In this document: piece after piece, positions 51,395 to 62,651 of the stretch
Layout of the letters: every line of letters begins with the position of its first letter
How positions within the stretch are numbered: position 1 is the first letter of the stretch
The notes under the pieces: model-generated
The model's database searches: none
What the model saw: the letters and a program-made list of their open reading frames with translations, nothing else
What the model was told of the DNA's origin: nothing
Source of the DNA: Gordonia amarae NBRC 15530
GTDB taxonomy: Bacteria > Actinomycetota > Actinomycetes > Mycobacteriales > Mycobacteriaceae
NCBI RefSeq assembly: GCF_000241345.1
Contig: NZ_BAED01000059.1
Location: forward strand, 1 to 64,000
Reading direction: 5' to 3'
Length of the DNA stretch: 64,000 nucleotides
Program-made: the position numbers and the translations under genes

Positions 51395-54343
51395 GTGGAA
51401 ACAACCGGCGAGACGGCCGATGCCCACGTACGGGCACGGCAAGCGACACCCGCCTATCAGCTCGATATCGACGCCGTCCTCTCGGCGTGTGACACATCTG
51501 CCGGTGGGCTGACTTCCGCGGAGGCCGACCGCAGGCTGGCCGAATGTGGTCCCAACGGCATTGTCGCCCAACATAAACGCTCACCGGTGCGGGAGTACCT
51601 GGGGCAGTTCGCCGACCCGATGATCATCCTGCTGCTGGTCAGTGGGGCCGTGTCGGCCTATCTCGGTGAGCCGGGAACGGCGATCGTCCTGGTGCTGCTG
51701 GTCCTGTTCAATACCGCGATCGGATTCGCCCAGGAGTTCCGTGCCGAGAAATCACTGGAGGCGCTGGAGAACCTTCTCGAACCGACCTGTGAGGTGATCC
51801 GGGATGGGAGTCAATTGTCGGTTGATTCATCCCGGGTGGTGCCCGGTGATGTGGTCGTTCTCGACGAGGGTGGAGCGGTTCCGGCCGATGTGCGGCTGAT
51901 CTGGGCGGAGGCGTTCAGCACCAACGACTTCGCGCTGACCGGCGAGAGCGTTCCGGCGACGAAGTTCCTGCATCCGATCTCCGGGACGGTGCCCGTCGCG
52001 AAACGGCACAACCTAGCCTACGCGGGTACCACGGTGGCCACCGGGCAGGCCCGCGGCGTGGTGATCGCGACCGCCGGCGACACCGAAATCGGCCGGATCG
52101 CCGCGCTGAGCCAGTCCGTGCCGGATACCCGCAGCCCGCTGCAACGCGAGATCGGTCATCTGGCCCGCACCCTGACCTCGGCGATTCTCGTGATCGCCGT
52201 CATCCTGCTGATCGTCGCGATGGCCGCCGACATGGCGTTCAAGGAGGCGATGCTGTTCGCGGTCGGGGTGGCCGGGGCGCTGATCCCGCAGGGGCTTCCC
52301 GCCGAGGTCAACACCGCGCTCGCGCAGGCGGCGTCGACGCTGGCGAAGGCGAAGGCACTGGTCAAGCGGTTGTCGGCGGTGGAGACGCTCGGTGCCACCG
52401 CGGTGATCTGCACCGACAAGACGGGCACGCTGACCAAGAACGAGATGACCGTCATCGAGTACCGGGCGCTGGGGGAGCCGGGAACCGTGTCGGGCACGGG
52501 ATATGCCCCCGAAGGCGAGTTGCTCATCGACGGCAGCGCCGTGACCGCGGACCGGTCGCGGGCGTGGCGGGACTGGTTTCTGGCGATGGCGCTGCCCAAT
52601 TCGGCAGGGCTGCACCGCCCCGATTCCCAGCACCCCGACTGGTATGTGACCGGCGATCCCACCGAGGGCGCCCTGCTCACGCTCGTGGCCAAGGCCGGAC
52701 TCGACCGCGACCGGATGCTGTCGGAGTACCGGTACATCCGGGAACTGCCGTTTGATTCGGCACGCAAGCTGATGACCGCGATCCGGGAGCACGACGGGCG
52801 CACCGTCGCCTACACCAAAGGGGCACCCGAGAGCGTGCTGGCCGCCTGCACCCACATCCGGGACGCCGACGGGGTGCGCCCGCTCACCGACGACGACCGG
52901 GCCGAATTCTCCTCGCACATCGCCGGACTCGCCGGCCGGGCGCTGCGCAACCTGGCGCTGGCGGTCCGCGAACTCGACGACGACACGCGCGTGCGTGTGC
53001 ATTCGGACGGTCCGGCGGCCGATCACGCGGTGATGGCCGCGGTCGAACGGCACATGACACTGCTGGGCACGGTGTCGATGATCGACCCCGTCCGCGACCA
53101 GGTTCCGGACGCGATGGCCGCCGCGCGCGGCGCCCACATCAACGTCAACATCCTCACCGGCGACGCAGCCACCACCGCCTCGGCCATCGCCACCCGCGCC
53201 GGCCTGGGCGAACCCGCTGAACTGACCACGATCTCGGCCGACGATTTCGACGCCATGAGCGACGACGAGATCGTGCGGCACGCGCTGTCGGGGAGCACCG
53301 TGTTCGCCCGGGTCGCTCCCGAGGACAAGATGCGGATCGTCGACCTGGTCAAGAAGTCGGGCAACGTGGTGGCTGTCACCGGCGACGGCGTCAATGACGC
53401 ACCCGCCCTCAAACACGCCGACATCGGTGTGGCGATGGGTCGTTCGGGCACCGATGTGGCCAAACAGTCGGCGGAGATGATCCTGCTCGACGACAGTTTC
53501 GCCACACTGGTGCGGGCGGTCAGCCTGGGCCGCACCGTGTACGCGAACATCACCAAGGGCGTGCTGTCGTGCCTGACCTCGAACGCCGCCGAACTCGTCG
53601 TCAACCTCGTGTCGCTGGTGCTCTCGATCGTGGCCGGGGTTCCGTTGGCGATCAACGTGTTACAGATCCTCGCCATAGACATCCTCGGTGAGCTGTTCCC
53701 GATCGCGGCGATCGGCACCGACCGGCAGGAGGGTGAGCTGATGCGCCGCGCGCCGCGCGATCCGCGCAGCCACATACTCAATGCGCGGGCGGTCGCTGAC
53801 CTCGCCTGGTGCGGGCTGGTCGTCGGTGCCATCACCATGGGCAACTATCTGCTGTTCTACGGCCGGCACGGCGTCAACCCCTTCGCCGGCGACGTGCCCG
53901 ACGATGTGGTGTGGCAGGCCACCACGGTGACCTATGTGTCGATCCTGTTGTGCCAGTTGGTCAATATCATTCAGCGCCGCAGCATTCACGGATTCTTCAC
54001 CCGCTACCAATTCCACAACGCGCAATTCTGGTGGGCGATGGGCGCCGGCATCGCGATCATGCTCGTCATCGTCTACGTGCCCGTGGTGGCCGACTTCTTC
54101 CAGTGCGGCCCGCTCGACGCCGTCGACTGGTTGTTCGTCCTCGGCGGTGCGGTGATCTTCCTGGCCGTGCGTGAAGCCCAGCGGATCGTCTTCCCCGCCG
54201 TCCGGTCACAGCCTGTGGACAGGTCACCCATCCGGAGATCCCGCCACGAATCCGCGAATTGGGGGAGTTACGAACGATTCTCGGTGGGCTTGACGTATTC
54301 GCCGCAGGCCCCGGATTTGTGTTGGCCGAGAGAAGGCACCTGA
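51395..54343 (+). CDS. Cation-transporting P-type ATPase (P2 type)
   Basis: 982-aa membrane pump of the Ca2+/Mn2+-like P2 group. The order of domains is an N-terminal cation ATPase domain, TM1-TM2 (MIILLLVSGAVSAYL, IVLVLLVLFNTAIGFA), actuator with TGES, phosphorylation site DKTGTLT with Asp at 341, TGDGVNDAPALKHADIG in the hinge, and six C-terminal membrane helices. The TM4 ion-site motif, usually PEGLP, reads PQGLP at 298-302, replacing the Ca2+-ligand Glu. Ion specificity is open. Divergent from fadA. GTG start chosen from the -10 box. Confidence 0.88.
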   Translation: METTGETADAHVRARQATPAYQLDIDAVLSACDTSAGGLTSAEADRRLAECGPNGIVAQHKRSPVREYLGQFADPMIILLLVSGAVSAYLGEPGTAIVLVLLVLFNTAIGFAQEFRAEKSLEALENLLEPTCEVIRDGSQLSVDSSRVVPGDVVVLDEGGAVPADVRLIWAEAFSTNDFALTGESVPATKFLHPISGTVPVAKRHNLAYAGTTVATGQARGVVIATAGDTEIGRIAALSQSVPDTRSPLQREIGHLARTLTSAILVIAVILLIVAMAADMAFKEAMLFAVGVAGALIPQGLPAEVNTALAQAASTLAKAKALVKRLSAVETLGATAVICTDKTGTLTKNEMTVIEYRALGEPGTVSGTGYAPEGELLIDGSAVTADRSRAWRDWFLAMALPNSAGLHRPDSQHPDWYVTGDPTEGALLTLVAKAGLDRDRMLSEYRYIRELPFDSARKLMTAIREHDGRTVAYTKGAPESVLAACTHIRDADGVRPLTDDDRAEFSSHIAGLAGRALRNLALAVRELDDDTRVRVHSDGPAADHAVMAAVERHMTLLGTVSMIDPVRDQVPDAMAAARGAHINVNILTGDAATTASAIATRAGLGEPAELTTISADDFDAMSDDEIVRHALSGSTVFARVAPEDKMRIVDLVKKSGNVVAVTGDGVNDAPALKHADIGVAMGRSGTDVAKQSAEMILLDDSFATLVRAVSLGRTVYANITKGVLSCLTSNAAELVVNLVSLVLSIVAGVPLAINVLQILAIDILGELFPIAAIGTDRQEGELMRRAPRDPRSHILNARAVADLAWCGLVVGAITMGNYLLFYGRHGVNPFAGDVPDDVVWQATTVTYVSILLCQLVNIIQRRSIHGFFTRYQFHNAQFWWAMGAGIAIMLVIVYVPVVADFFQCGPLDAVDWLFVLGGAVIFLAVREAQRIVFPAVRSQPVDRSPIRRSRHESANWGSYERFSVGLTYSPQAPDLCWPREGT

Positions 54344-54624
54344 CGGCGTCCGACGGAATCACACTCGCGGAGCGTTGGCGGTTCGAGCCGCCGGACGACG
54401 AATGGTTCAGGTTCTACTTCCGGCCCAGACTTGTGGTGGCGAAAAAGTCGGGCGTTCTCGGCTCGTTCGTGTGGGCGGCATGGGGTGATCGTCAGGTGTG
54501 GCTCGACGTGTGGACCGGAAAGGTTGTCGAGTCCGGTCGCTTCGAGAGCGATTTCTCGCTCGACTGCAGCTCGGATTGGGACGTTATCACGGTCGAATCG
54601 GTGGAAGTAGCTGCGGGATCTTGA
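54259..54624 (+). pseudogene. ORFan, probable first half of a frameshifted propeller-like gene
   Basis: 121 codons of no recognised family; Trp- and Asp-rich stretches (WAAWGDRQVWLDVWTGKVVES) look like beta-propeller blades. The frame starts inside the P-type ATPase gene and stops at 54622, while the frame of the next ORF opens at 54611. Base composition is visibly lower in G+C than its neighbours. Likely a decayed import; a real short gene is less likely. Confidence 0.4.
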
Positions 54625-54649
54625 TTCCGGTCGCGACGACCGTAGGACC

Positions 54650-55204
54650 GTGCGCATCCGTGACGTTCGTACCGGGGAGGTCACCGACCATGTTTCGGCG
54701 TGGAGTGCGGCGAGTCAGCCGGTACCCGTCGGTAAAGGCCGGTTCGCATTTTCCGGTATCAACGGTGATCGTCACGCCATTGTGGTCATGCGGACTGATG
54801 GCACCGAGGAAGCCATCCGGCCGATCTCGACCGAAGGCCGTACGTGGTACCGGTGGCAACCGGCAACTCTTACCGAGTTCGGAAACGGGATTGTCTCGGT
54901 GCTCTCGATCGGTGACAGCTTTCGTCAATTGCGTATCGAATACCACAACCTGGCCGATGGATCCGCTGTTCGTACCCAGCTCGATACCGGGGGCTTTATC
55001 AGGCCGACATACGCGATCCAGGTTGGGGACAAGGTCGCGGTGGGTGGGCTCGACACGTTGCTCGTCATTGATCCCGTTGCCGGACGCGTGGTGCGCGCCA
55101 CACCTGACATCTGTTTGCATGTGGACAGATTCGTCTCAGTTCCGGGTGCGCTGCTGATGAAGTGCCAAGGGGCATGGCTGGTCTACGGCGCCAAGGAGCG
55201 GTGA
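54650..55204 (+). pseudogene. ORFan, probable second half of the same frameshifted gene
   Basis: 184 codons continuing the propeller-like pattern (RIRDVRTGEVTDHVSAWS, similar to WTGKVVES in the upstream ORF). The frame is open back to 54611, overlapping the end of the first ORF, so one base gained or lost near 54611-54622 would join them. No promoter or ribosome-binding site is evident for this half. Function unknown. Confidence 0.45.
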
Positions 55205-55288
55205 CCGGAAAACATCGCGCGAGCCCGGTCCTTTGGTCGGTGTCGCATCTGTCCACCGCGCTGCTCCTCGTGAGTCGTGTTGATCGTT

Positions 55289-56014
55289 TCACAACGGTTG
55301 CTCGTCAGACGAAGCAAATGTCAACTGCTCGATTGACGACCGCCCTGGCCGTGGTGTGGCCGCCGAGATTCCCTGACCGATCCACGCCGGCAACTCACGG
55401 CGCACCACCGGATCGGCGCGGATCGTCAATCGATCGGTGTGAAGTGCTGTGGCCCAGTCGATGTCGCCGCGCCACACCTCGATGAGGGTGCGCAGGTCGG
55501 TGTCGACACGGGCGGTCAGGTCGTAGCCCGGGTCGAAATCGCACACCTCGACGGTGCCCGAGTTGACCACCAGCCACCAGCGGGCGGCCTTGCCCGTGAT
55601 GTCGCCGAAACCGAACTCCACCATGGTGCGTGTGCGGGGCCAGCTCTCGACGCTGATGGTGCGGCGCATATCCCACATGAGCAGGTGGGGGTCGAGATCG
55701 ACGTCGCCGAGTTCACCGACCCAGCGCGTGCCCCACCGGCTCAGCGCCTCCACCACCTCGAACAGTTCCAGCCCCATCTCGGTGAGGATGTAGCGGGAGC
55801 GGCCGTCGACCTCGTCGCGGGTGAGCACCCCCGCCCGTTCGAGGCCACGCAACCGTTTGGTGAGCAGCGCGGGCGACATGCGCGGCACGCCGCGGCGGAT
55901 CTCGTTGAAATGGCGGCTGCCGAGCAGGAGTTCGCGGACAATGAGGATCGTCCAGCGCTCGTCGAGTACCTCCATCGCCTTGGCGACGGGGCAGAATTGG
56001 CCGTATCCAGCCAT
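55289..56014 (-). CDS. HxlR-family regulator with C-terminal SCP2-like domain
   Basis: 241 aa. The HxlR winged helix occupies the first 105 residues (CPVAKAMEVLDERWTILIVRELLLGSRHFNEI, then LTKRLRGLERAGVLTR); the rest resembles a sterol-carrier SCP2-like fold (WWLVVNSGTVEVCDFDPGYDLTARVDTDLRTLIEVWRGD), which may bind a lipophilic ligand. The start at 56014 gives MAGYGQFCPVAKAMEVL; the frame extends to 56092 unsupported. It is divergent from a methyltransferase gene 186 bp away that it may control. Confidence 0.87.
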   Translation of the reverse strand: MAGYGQFCPVAKAMEVLDERWTILIVRELLLGSRHFNEIRRGVPRMSPALLTKRLRGLERAGVLTRDEVDGRSRYILTEMGLELFEVVEALSRWGTRWVGELGDVDLDPHLLMWDMRRTISVESWPRTRTMVEFGFGDITGKAARWWLVVNSGTVEVCDFDPGYDLTARVDTDLRTLIEVWRGDIDWATALHTDRLTIRADPVVRRELPAWIGQGISAATPRPGRSSIEQLTFASSDEQPL

Positions 56015-56199
56015 CGTGTGAAGCACCCTTCGTTCTTCTTGTTCGCCGCTGAGATCAAGTAGACGCTGCCCGGTCGGCAAGCGCCAGTACATTTTGTGAA
56101 CCGCGGCCGCTACAGATCGTGGTCTGGCCCGGCCGGCGGCCGCCGGGCGACCCTGGGATGTGTGGAAATCCGTTCCACCCCTAGGAAAGTGACGTACCC

Positions 56200-57018
56200 A
56201 TGACTGTCTCCACCGACACCGCCGACCGCGAGATCAAGGCCCGCCACCGGGCACTGTGGGCATCGGGCGACTACCCGTCCGTCGCCGACGTCATCGCGCC
56301 CCTCGGCAGCAGGCTCGTCGACGCCGCCGGTATCCGTGCGGGCGAAGCCGTCCTCGACGTGGCCGCCGGCGCGGGCAATGTCGCGATCCCGGCCGCACGC
56401 ACCGGCGCGAACGTCATCGCGACCGACCTGACGCCCGAACTGCTCGACGTGGGCCGCCATCTCGCCGCTCCCGAACACCTCGACATCACCTGGCAGACCG
56501 CCGACGTCGAGGCACTCCCGATGCCCAACGCGGCTTTCGACGTGGTGACCTCGTGCGTCGGGGTGATGTTCGCGCCATTCCACCAGCGTGGTGCCGACGA
56601 GATCGCGCGGGTCTGCCGATCCGGCGGCCGCATCGGGCTGATCAACTGGACACCAACAGGTTTCATCGGCGAACTGTTCACCGTGATGAAGCCGTACGCG
56701 CCCGCCCCGCCGCCCGGGGCGTCGGCACCCGTCCTCTGGGGCGATCCCGATCATGTGCGCACGCTGTTCGGCACCACGATCACCGATGCCGAGTTCGCCA
56801 CCGAGAAGCTCGTCGTCGACAGGTTCGAGACCGGCGCCGAGTTCCGGGACTTCTTCAAGGACACCTACGGCCCGACCATCGCCGCCTTCCGCAACATCGC
56901 CGCAAACCGCGGCCGCGTCGCCGAACTCGACGCCGCGATGGCCGGTCTCGCCGACCGCTACCTGGCCGGCGGCGTCATGGAATGGGAGTACTCGCTGATG
57001 ACCGCGCACGTCCGGTAG
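56200..57018 (+). CDS. UbiE-type class I SAM methyltransferase
   Basis: 272-aa cytosolic enzyme. Motif I is VLDVAAGAGNVAIPAA and the adjacent motif is VIATDLTPELLDVG; post-motif FDVVTSCVGVMFAPFHQRGADEIARVCRSGGRIGL is complete. The acceptor is unknown; relatives act on quinone or lipid-type substrates. AGGAAAG precedes the ATG. The divergent HxlR regulator suggests a small-molecule-inducible gene. Confidence 0.85.
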   Translation: MTVSTDTADREIKARHRALWASGDYPSVADVIAPLGSRLVDAAGIRAGEAVLDVAAGAGNVAIPAARTGANVIATDLTPELLDVGRHLAAPEHLDITWQTADVEALPMPNAAFDVVTSCVGVMFAPFHQRGADEIARVCRSGGRIGLINWTPTGFIGELFTVMKPYAPAPPPGASAPVLWGDPDHVRTLFGTTITDAEFATEKLVVDRFETGAEFRDFFKDTYGPTIAAFRNIAANRGRVAELDAAMAGLADRYLAGGVMEWEYSLMTAHVR

Positions 57019-57102
57019 CGCTGGTGAGGCCCGCCGCTCGTCGCTCCCAGGCGACCGATCGGCGCATCGTCACCGATGCAGCCCTACCGCAATGTGGCTG
57101 GC

Positions 57103-57151
57103 TATAGAGTTTGGGAGAAAGTGTGACGTAGGTCGCGACACGGTGGTCGCG
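57103..57151 (+). promoter_or_regulatory. Promoter and operator-like palindrome of prpE
   Basis: TATAGAGT (57103-57110) gives one or two possible -10 boxes. Downstream, CGCGAC and GTCGCG (57134-57151) form an inverted repeat in the 5' leader, a possible regulator site. Confidence 0.35.
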
Positions 57152-57171
57152 GGTGAGAAGGAGGCCCCCCA

Positions 57172-59055
<1,884 letters not shown>

Positions 59056-59067
59056 CCCACTTTCTTG

Positions 59068-59180
59068 CTGGTTGAGGCGTGAGGAGCGCAAGCGACGAGC
59101 CTCGAAACCCGGTGAGACGACATTGTCATCTCACGAGGTTTCGAGGCTCATCGCCTAGCGGCTCTTCGCACCTCAACCAG
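59068..59180. repeat. 113-bp palindromic intergenic element
   Basis: CTGGTTGAGG pairs with CCTCAACCAG at the two ends; nested pairs GAGCCTCGAAACC/GGTTTCGAGGCTC and GTGAGA/TCTCAC complete one long hairpin between two convergent genes. Similar elements with GGTTTCGAGGCTC occur widely in Gordonia and other actinobacteria, as I recall. It may terminate both genes. Confidence 0.85.
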
Positions 59181-59192
59181 CAGTGAAGGTGA

Positions 59193-60416
59193 TCACTTCA
59201 GTTCGGCGCTGCTCTTGCCGAGTACGCGGCGGGCGATGATCAGATTCTGGATCTGCTGGGTGCCCTCGAAGATGTCGAGGATCTTCGAGTCGCGGGCCCA
59301 TTTCTCGATCAGCAGCCGCTCGGAGTAGCCCAGCGTGCCGGTCAATTCCACCGTCTTGTTGGTGATGTCGGTGACGGTGCGTCCGGCCTTCGCCTTCGAC
59401 ATCGACGCCTCGGTGGAGTTGGGGATCTTGTTGTCGGCCATCCAGGTGGCGCGCATCGTCATCAGGTAGGCGGCCTCGAAATCGGCTTCCATCCGGATGA
59501 ATTCGGCCGCGGCGGCATGCTGGTCGGCTGCCGGACGGTCGTAGTCGATCTCGACGCCGGCCTCTTCGAGGATGCGGCGCAGCTCTTCCAGGGCCGCCCG
59601 CGCCAGACCGACGGCCATACCGGCCACCAGCGGACGGGTGTTGTCGAAGGTCTGCATGACCCCGCCGAAGCCCTTCTTGACATCCACCTCGGGGGAGCCG
59701 AGCAGGTTGTCCTTGGAGATACGGCAGTTGTCGAAACGGATGACCGCGGTGTCCGAGGCCTTGATGCCGAGCTTGTGCTCGAGGCGCACGATCTCCACGC
59801 CCGGATGCTCACGCGGCACCACGAACGACTTGATCGCCGCGCGGCCCAGGCTCTTGTCGACGGTCGCCCACACCACGATGTGGGTGGCGCGCGAACCGGA
59901 GGTGACGAAGATCTTCTCGCCGTTGATGACGTAGTCGTCGCCGTCGCGGGTGGCGGTGGTGGTCACCGCCGCCGAGTCCGAGCCGAAGCTCGGTTCGGTG
60001 ATGGCCATCGCGGCCCACACCTTGCCGAACTTCTTGAGCTGCTCGTCGGTGGCCACTGCGGCGATCGCCGAGTTGCCCAGACCCTGGTACGGCATCGACA
60101 GCATCAGGCCGACGTCGCCCCACGAGGTCTCCATGACGTTGAGCACCGACTGCATGTTGCCGCCGTTGACCACTTCGCCTTCGGCCTTCGGCTTCTTCTT
60201 GGCGGCCTGGCTGCGGCCACCGTCGGCGCCGGCACCGGCCTGGCCGGTCTCAGCGAGGCCGTCGTACAGGCTGGCCAGGGTGTCGAGCTCGACCGGGTAG
60301 GCGTGCTCGGCCAGGTCGTACTTGCGCGAGACGGGACGGAAGATCTCCGCGGCCGCCTGATGCGCCTGGTCGATGGTGGTGTGCAGCTTCTTGGGAAGCT
60401 CAAGGTTGATAGCCAT
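59193..60416 (-). CDS. fadE23: Acyl-CoA dehydrogenase, FadE23-like
   Basis: 407-aa FAD-linked subunit that very likely pairs with the FadE24-like protein as an alpha2beta2 enzyme. The FAD and substrate loops are AITEPSFGSDSAAV and EKIFVTSGSRATHIVVWA; the catalytic-base region is DIFEGTQQIQNLII. An insertion GQAGAGADGGRSQAAKKKPKAEG, at about residues 58-80, is low-complexity. It follows fadE24 after 32 bp. Orthologous in order to Rv3140-Rv3139. Confidence 0.91.
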   Translation of the reverse strand: MAINLELPKKLHTTIDQAHQAAAEIFRPVSRKYDLAEHAYPVELDTLASLYDGLAETGQAGAGADGGRSQAAKKKPKAEGEVVNGGNMQSVLNVMETSWGDVGLMLSMPYQGLGNSAIAAVATDEQLKKFGKVWAAMAITEPSFGSDSAAVTTTATRDGDDYVINGEKIFVTSGSRATHIVVWATVDKSLGRAAIKSFVVPREHPGVEIVRLEHKLGIKASDTAVIRFDNCRISKDNLLGSPEVDVKKGFGGVMQTFDNTRPLVAGMAVGLARAALEELRRILEEAGVEIDYDRPAADQHAAAAEFIRMEADFEAAYLMTMRATWMADNKIPNSTEASMSKAKAGRTVTDITNKTVELTGTLGYSERLLIEKWARDSKILDIFEGTQQIQNLIIARRVLGKSSAELK

Positions 60417-60448
60417 GAGTGTTCTCTCCTAGACCTTGCGCCGTGTCG

Positions 60449-61819
60449 TCAGAGGACGACGATGCCCTCGCCGATGCCCGCACCGCGCAGGTCGCGGTAC
60501 CAGCGCTCCACCGGATGCTCCTTGGTGAAGCCGTGGCCGCCGAGCAGCTGCACGCCGTCGAGGCCGATCTGCAGGCCCTTGTCGATGGTCAGCTTGCGCG
60601 AGAGCGCGGCCTCGCGCGCGAACGACAGACCCTGCTCGGCGCGCGAGGCACCACGCAGGGTGACCAGGCGGATCGCGTCGAGTTCGGTGGCGATGCCGGC
60701 CACCATGAAGGCGACGGCCTGACGGTTGGAGATCGGCTCGCCGAACGCCTCACGCTCGTTGACGTACGGGATCACGTAGTCGAGGACGGCCTTGCCGGTG
60801 CCGGCGGCCAGCGCCGACCAGCCCAGGCGCGAGAGCCGCACCACGTCGCGGTAGGCGGCGAACGCCTCCTCGCCGGGGGCCTCACCGAGCAGCGCCGACT
60901 CGGGGACGGCCACGTCCTGCAGTAGCAGGCGGCCCATGCCGGCGGCACGCACGCCCATGCCGGGATCGGCCTCGATGATCAGGCCCTTGGAGTCGGATTC
61001 GACGATGAACAGCGCGGGCTTGCCGTCGAGCTGGGCACCGACGATGAACAGCTCCGACGATCCGGCGGCCGGCACGAACGACTTCACACCGTTGAGGCGG
61101 TAGCCGCTGGGCACCCGGGTGGCCTTGGTCTGCAGCGCGAACGCGTCGAACAGGGGACGCGGTTCGGCGATGACGACAGCCGACTGCGGCACGTCCTCGC
61201 CGGCGAAGTCGGGCAGGTAGGTCTTCTGCTGGCCCTCGGAACCGAAGTTGGTGAGGGTGGTGGCCACGCCGCTCGGGGCGAGCAGCGGCAGCGCCAGTCC
61301 CATGTCGCCGTACGCCATCGCCTCGGCGACCAGCGCGTTGGTGACCACACCACGCTCGGAGGCCGCGCCGTCGAACTCCTCGGGCACGTTGATCATGGTG
61401 ATGCCGAGTTCGGCGGAGCGCTTGAGGATCTCCTCGGGGGCGCTGGCGTCGTGATCGGCGTCGTAGGCTGCCGGACGCAGGATCTCGGTCGCGAAGTCCA
61501 TGACGGTCTCGGCGATCATCTGCTGCTCGTCGTCGGGCGTCAGGTTGAAGTAGTTCTTGGTGGACTTCGCCGGGCGTGCTGCCTCACCCGAACCGCCCTG
61601 TACCTTCTTGAAGGCGCGGCCTGCGGCACCGAGCGACTGGAAGCCGGTCTTGGTGGCCTGGTAGGCGACACGGTTGATGGGTTCGCGGAGCTGGTACTTC
61701 TCGGCGAACTCGGAGCCGGTGACCGTGGACAGCACGCGCATCGCGGTGCCGATGAAGTTGCGGGGATGCGGGTTCTTTCCGACTGCGGAGGTATCGCGCG
61801 GTTCGGCGTGAGTGGTCAT
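60449..61819 (-). CDS. fadE24: Acyl-CoA dehydrogenase, FadE24-like
   Basis: 456-aa first gene of the fadE24-fadE23 operon. About 100 N-terminal residues precede the acyl-CoA dehydrogenase fold (TPDDEQQMIAETVMDFATEILRPAAYDADHD). VIAEPRPLFDAFAL stands where the typical FAD loop SEP-xAGSD is, and GAGIGEGIVVL ends the protein 6 residues after the Glu that would be the catalytic base, so the final helix is short. The pairing with FadE23 explains such divergence. Two operator-like sites lie upstream. Confidence 0.9.
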   Translation of the reverse strand: MTTHAEPRDTSAVGKNPHPRNFIGTAMRVLSTVTGSEFAEKYQLREPINRVAYQATKTGFQSLGAAGRAFKKVQGGSGEAARPAKSTKNYFNLTPDDEQQMIAETVMDFATEILRPAAYDADHDASAPEEILKRSAELGITMINVPEEFDGAASERGVVTNALVAEAMAYGDMGLALPLLAPSGVATTLTNFGSEGQQKTYLPDFAGEDVPQSAVVIAEPRPLFDAFALQTKATRVPSGYRLNGVKSFVPAAGSSELFIVGAQLDGKPALFIVESDSKGLIIEADPGMGVRAAGMGRLLLQDVAVPESALLGEAPGEEAFAAYRDVVRLSRLGWSALAAGTGKAVLDYVIPYVNEREAFGEPISNRQAVAFMVAGIATELDAIRLVTLRGASRAEQGLSFAREAALSRKLTIDKGLQIGLDGVQLLGGHGFTKEHPVERWYRDLRGAGIGEGIVVL

Positions 61820-61878
61820 GTCCTCAGCTCTTCTTCCTGGGGTATCCCCGGGATGTGGATGGAAACGTTCGCACCGAT

Positions 61879-61921
61879 CTTACTCGGTAGTAAGAACAAA
61901 CCTTACTACTCGGTAGGTAGG
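61879..61921. promoter_or_regulatory. Two TetR-type operator-like sites before fadE24
   Basis: CTTACTCGGTAGTAAG (61879-61894) is a 6-4-6 palindrome. Its core TACTCGGTAG recurs at 61907-61916, 26 bp on, in a diverged second site. They lie between fadE24 and the divergent MBL gene, 60 bp upstream of the fadE24 start. Confidence 0.55.
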
Positions 61922-61986
61922 TTGTCACGCATCCGGGTGAACTTGTTCCAGCAACGCGTGCGCGGCAGTGGTGGAACAGTGGAAAC

Positions 61987-62646
61987 ATGCAGATCACGCA
62001 CTTCGGTCATTCCTGCCTGCTGGTGGAACTCGACGGCACCCGGATCCTGTTCGACCCCGGCAACTTCTCCCACGGATTCGACGGCCTGACCGGCCTCGAC
62101 GCGATCCTGGTGACCCATCAGCACCCCGACCACTGCGACGTCGCGCGCCTGCCCGATCTCGTGGCCGCCAACCCCGGCGCGGTGCTGTACGCCGACCCGC
62201 AGACCACCGCCCAGCTCACCCGCGACAACGTCGCCGGAACCTGGACCGCCGCGAGCGCGGGCGACCAGGTTTCGGTGGGTGCGGTGTCGGTCCGCGTGAC
62301 CGGCGGCCGGCACGCCGTCATCCACCCCGAACTCCCCGTCATCGACAACGTCGCCTACGTCCTCGACACCGCCGATTCGCGAGGCCGCTTCATGCACCCC
62401 GGCGACTCGTTCTACATCCCGTTCGAGAAGATCGACGTCCTCGCCCTCCCGTCCGCCGCCCCGTGGATGAAACTCAGCGAATCCGTCGACTACCTGCGCG
62501 CCATGGCCCCCCGCGTGGCCGTCCCCATCCACCAGGCGATCCTCTCGGACGCCGGCACCGGCATCCACTACGGCCGCCTCGCGGAGATGAAGGCCGACGC
62601 CACCGAGTTCCGCGTCCTCGACAAGGAATCAGGAACAGACCTGTAA
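61987..62646 (+). CDS. MBL-fold metal-dependent hydrolase, UlaG-like
   Basis: 219-aa cytosolic hydrolase with the metal motif HQHPDH at 44-49, an early LLVELDGTRILFDPG and the later ALPSAAPWMKLSE. Family members cleave lactones or phosphodiesters; the substrate is not apparent. Divergent from fadE24 with a 167-bp shared control region. Confidence 0.85.
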   Translation: MQITHFGHSCLLVELDGTRILFDPGNFSHGFDGLTGLDAILVTHQHPDHCDVARLPDLVAANPGAVLYADPQTTAQLTRDNVAGTWTAASAGDQVSVGAVSVRVTGGRHAVIHPELPVIDNVAYVLDTADSRGRFMHPGDSFYIPFEKIDVLALPSAAPWMKLSESVDYLRAMAPRVAVPIHQAILSDAGTGIHYGRLAEMKADATEFRVLDKESGTDL

Positions 62647-62651
62647 ACCTT

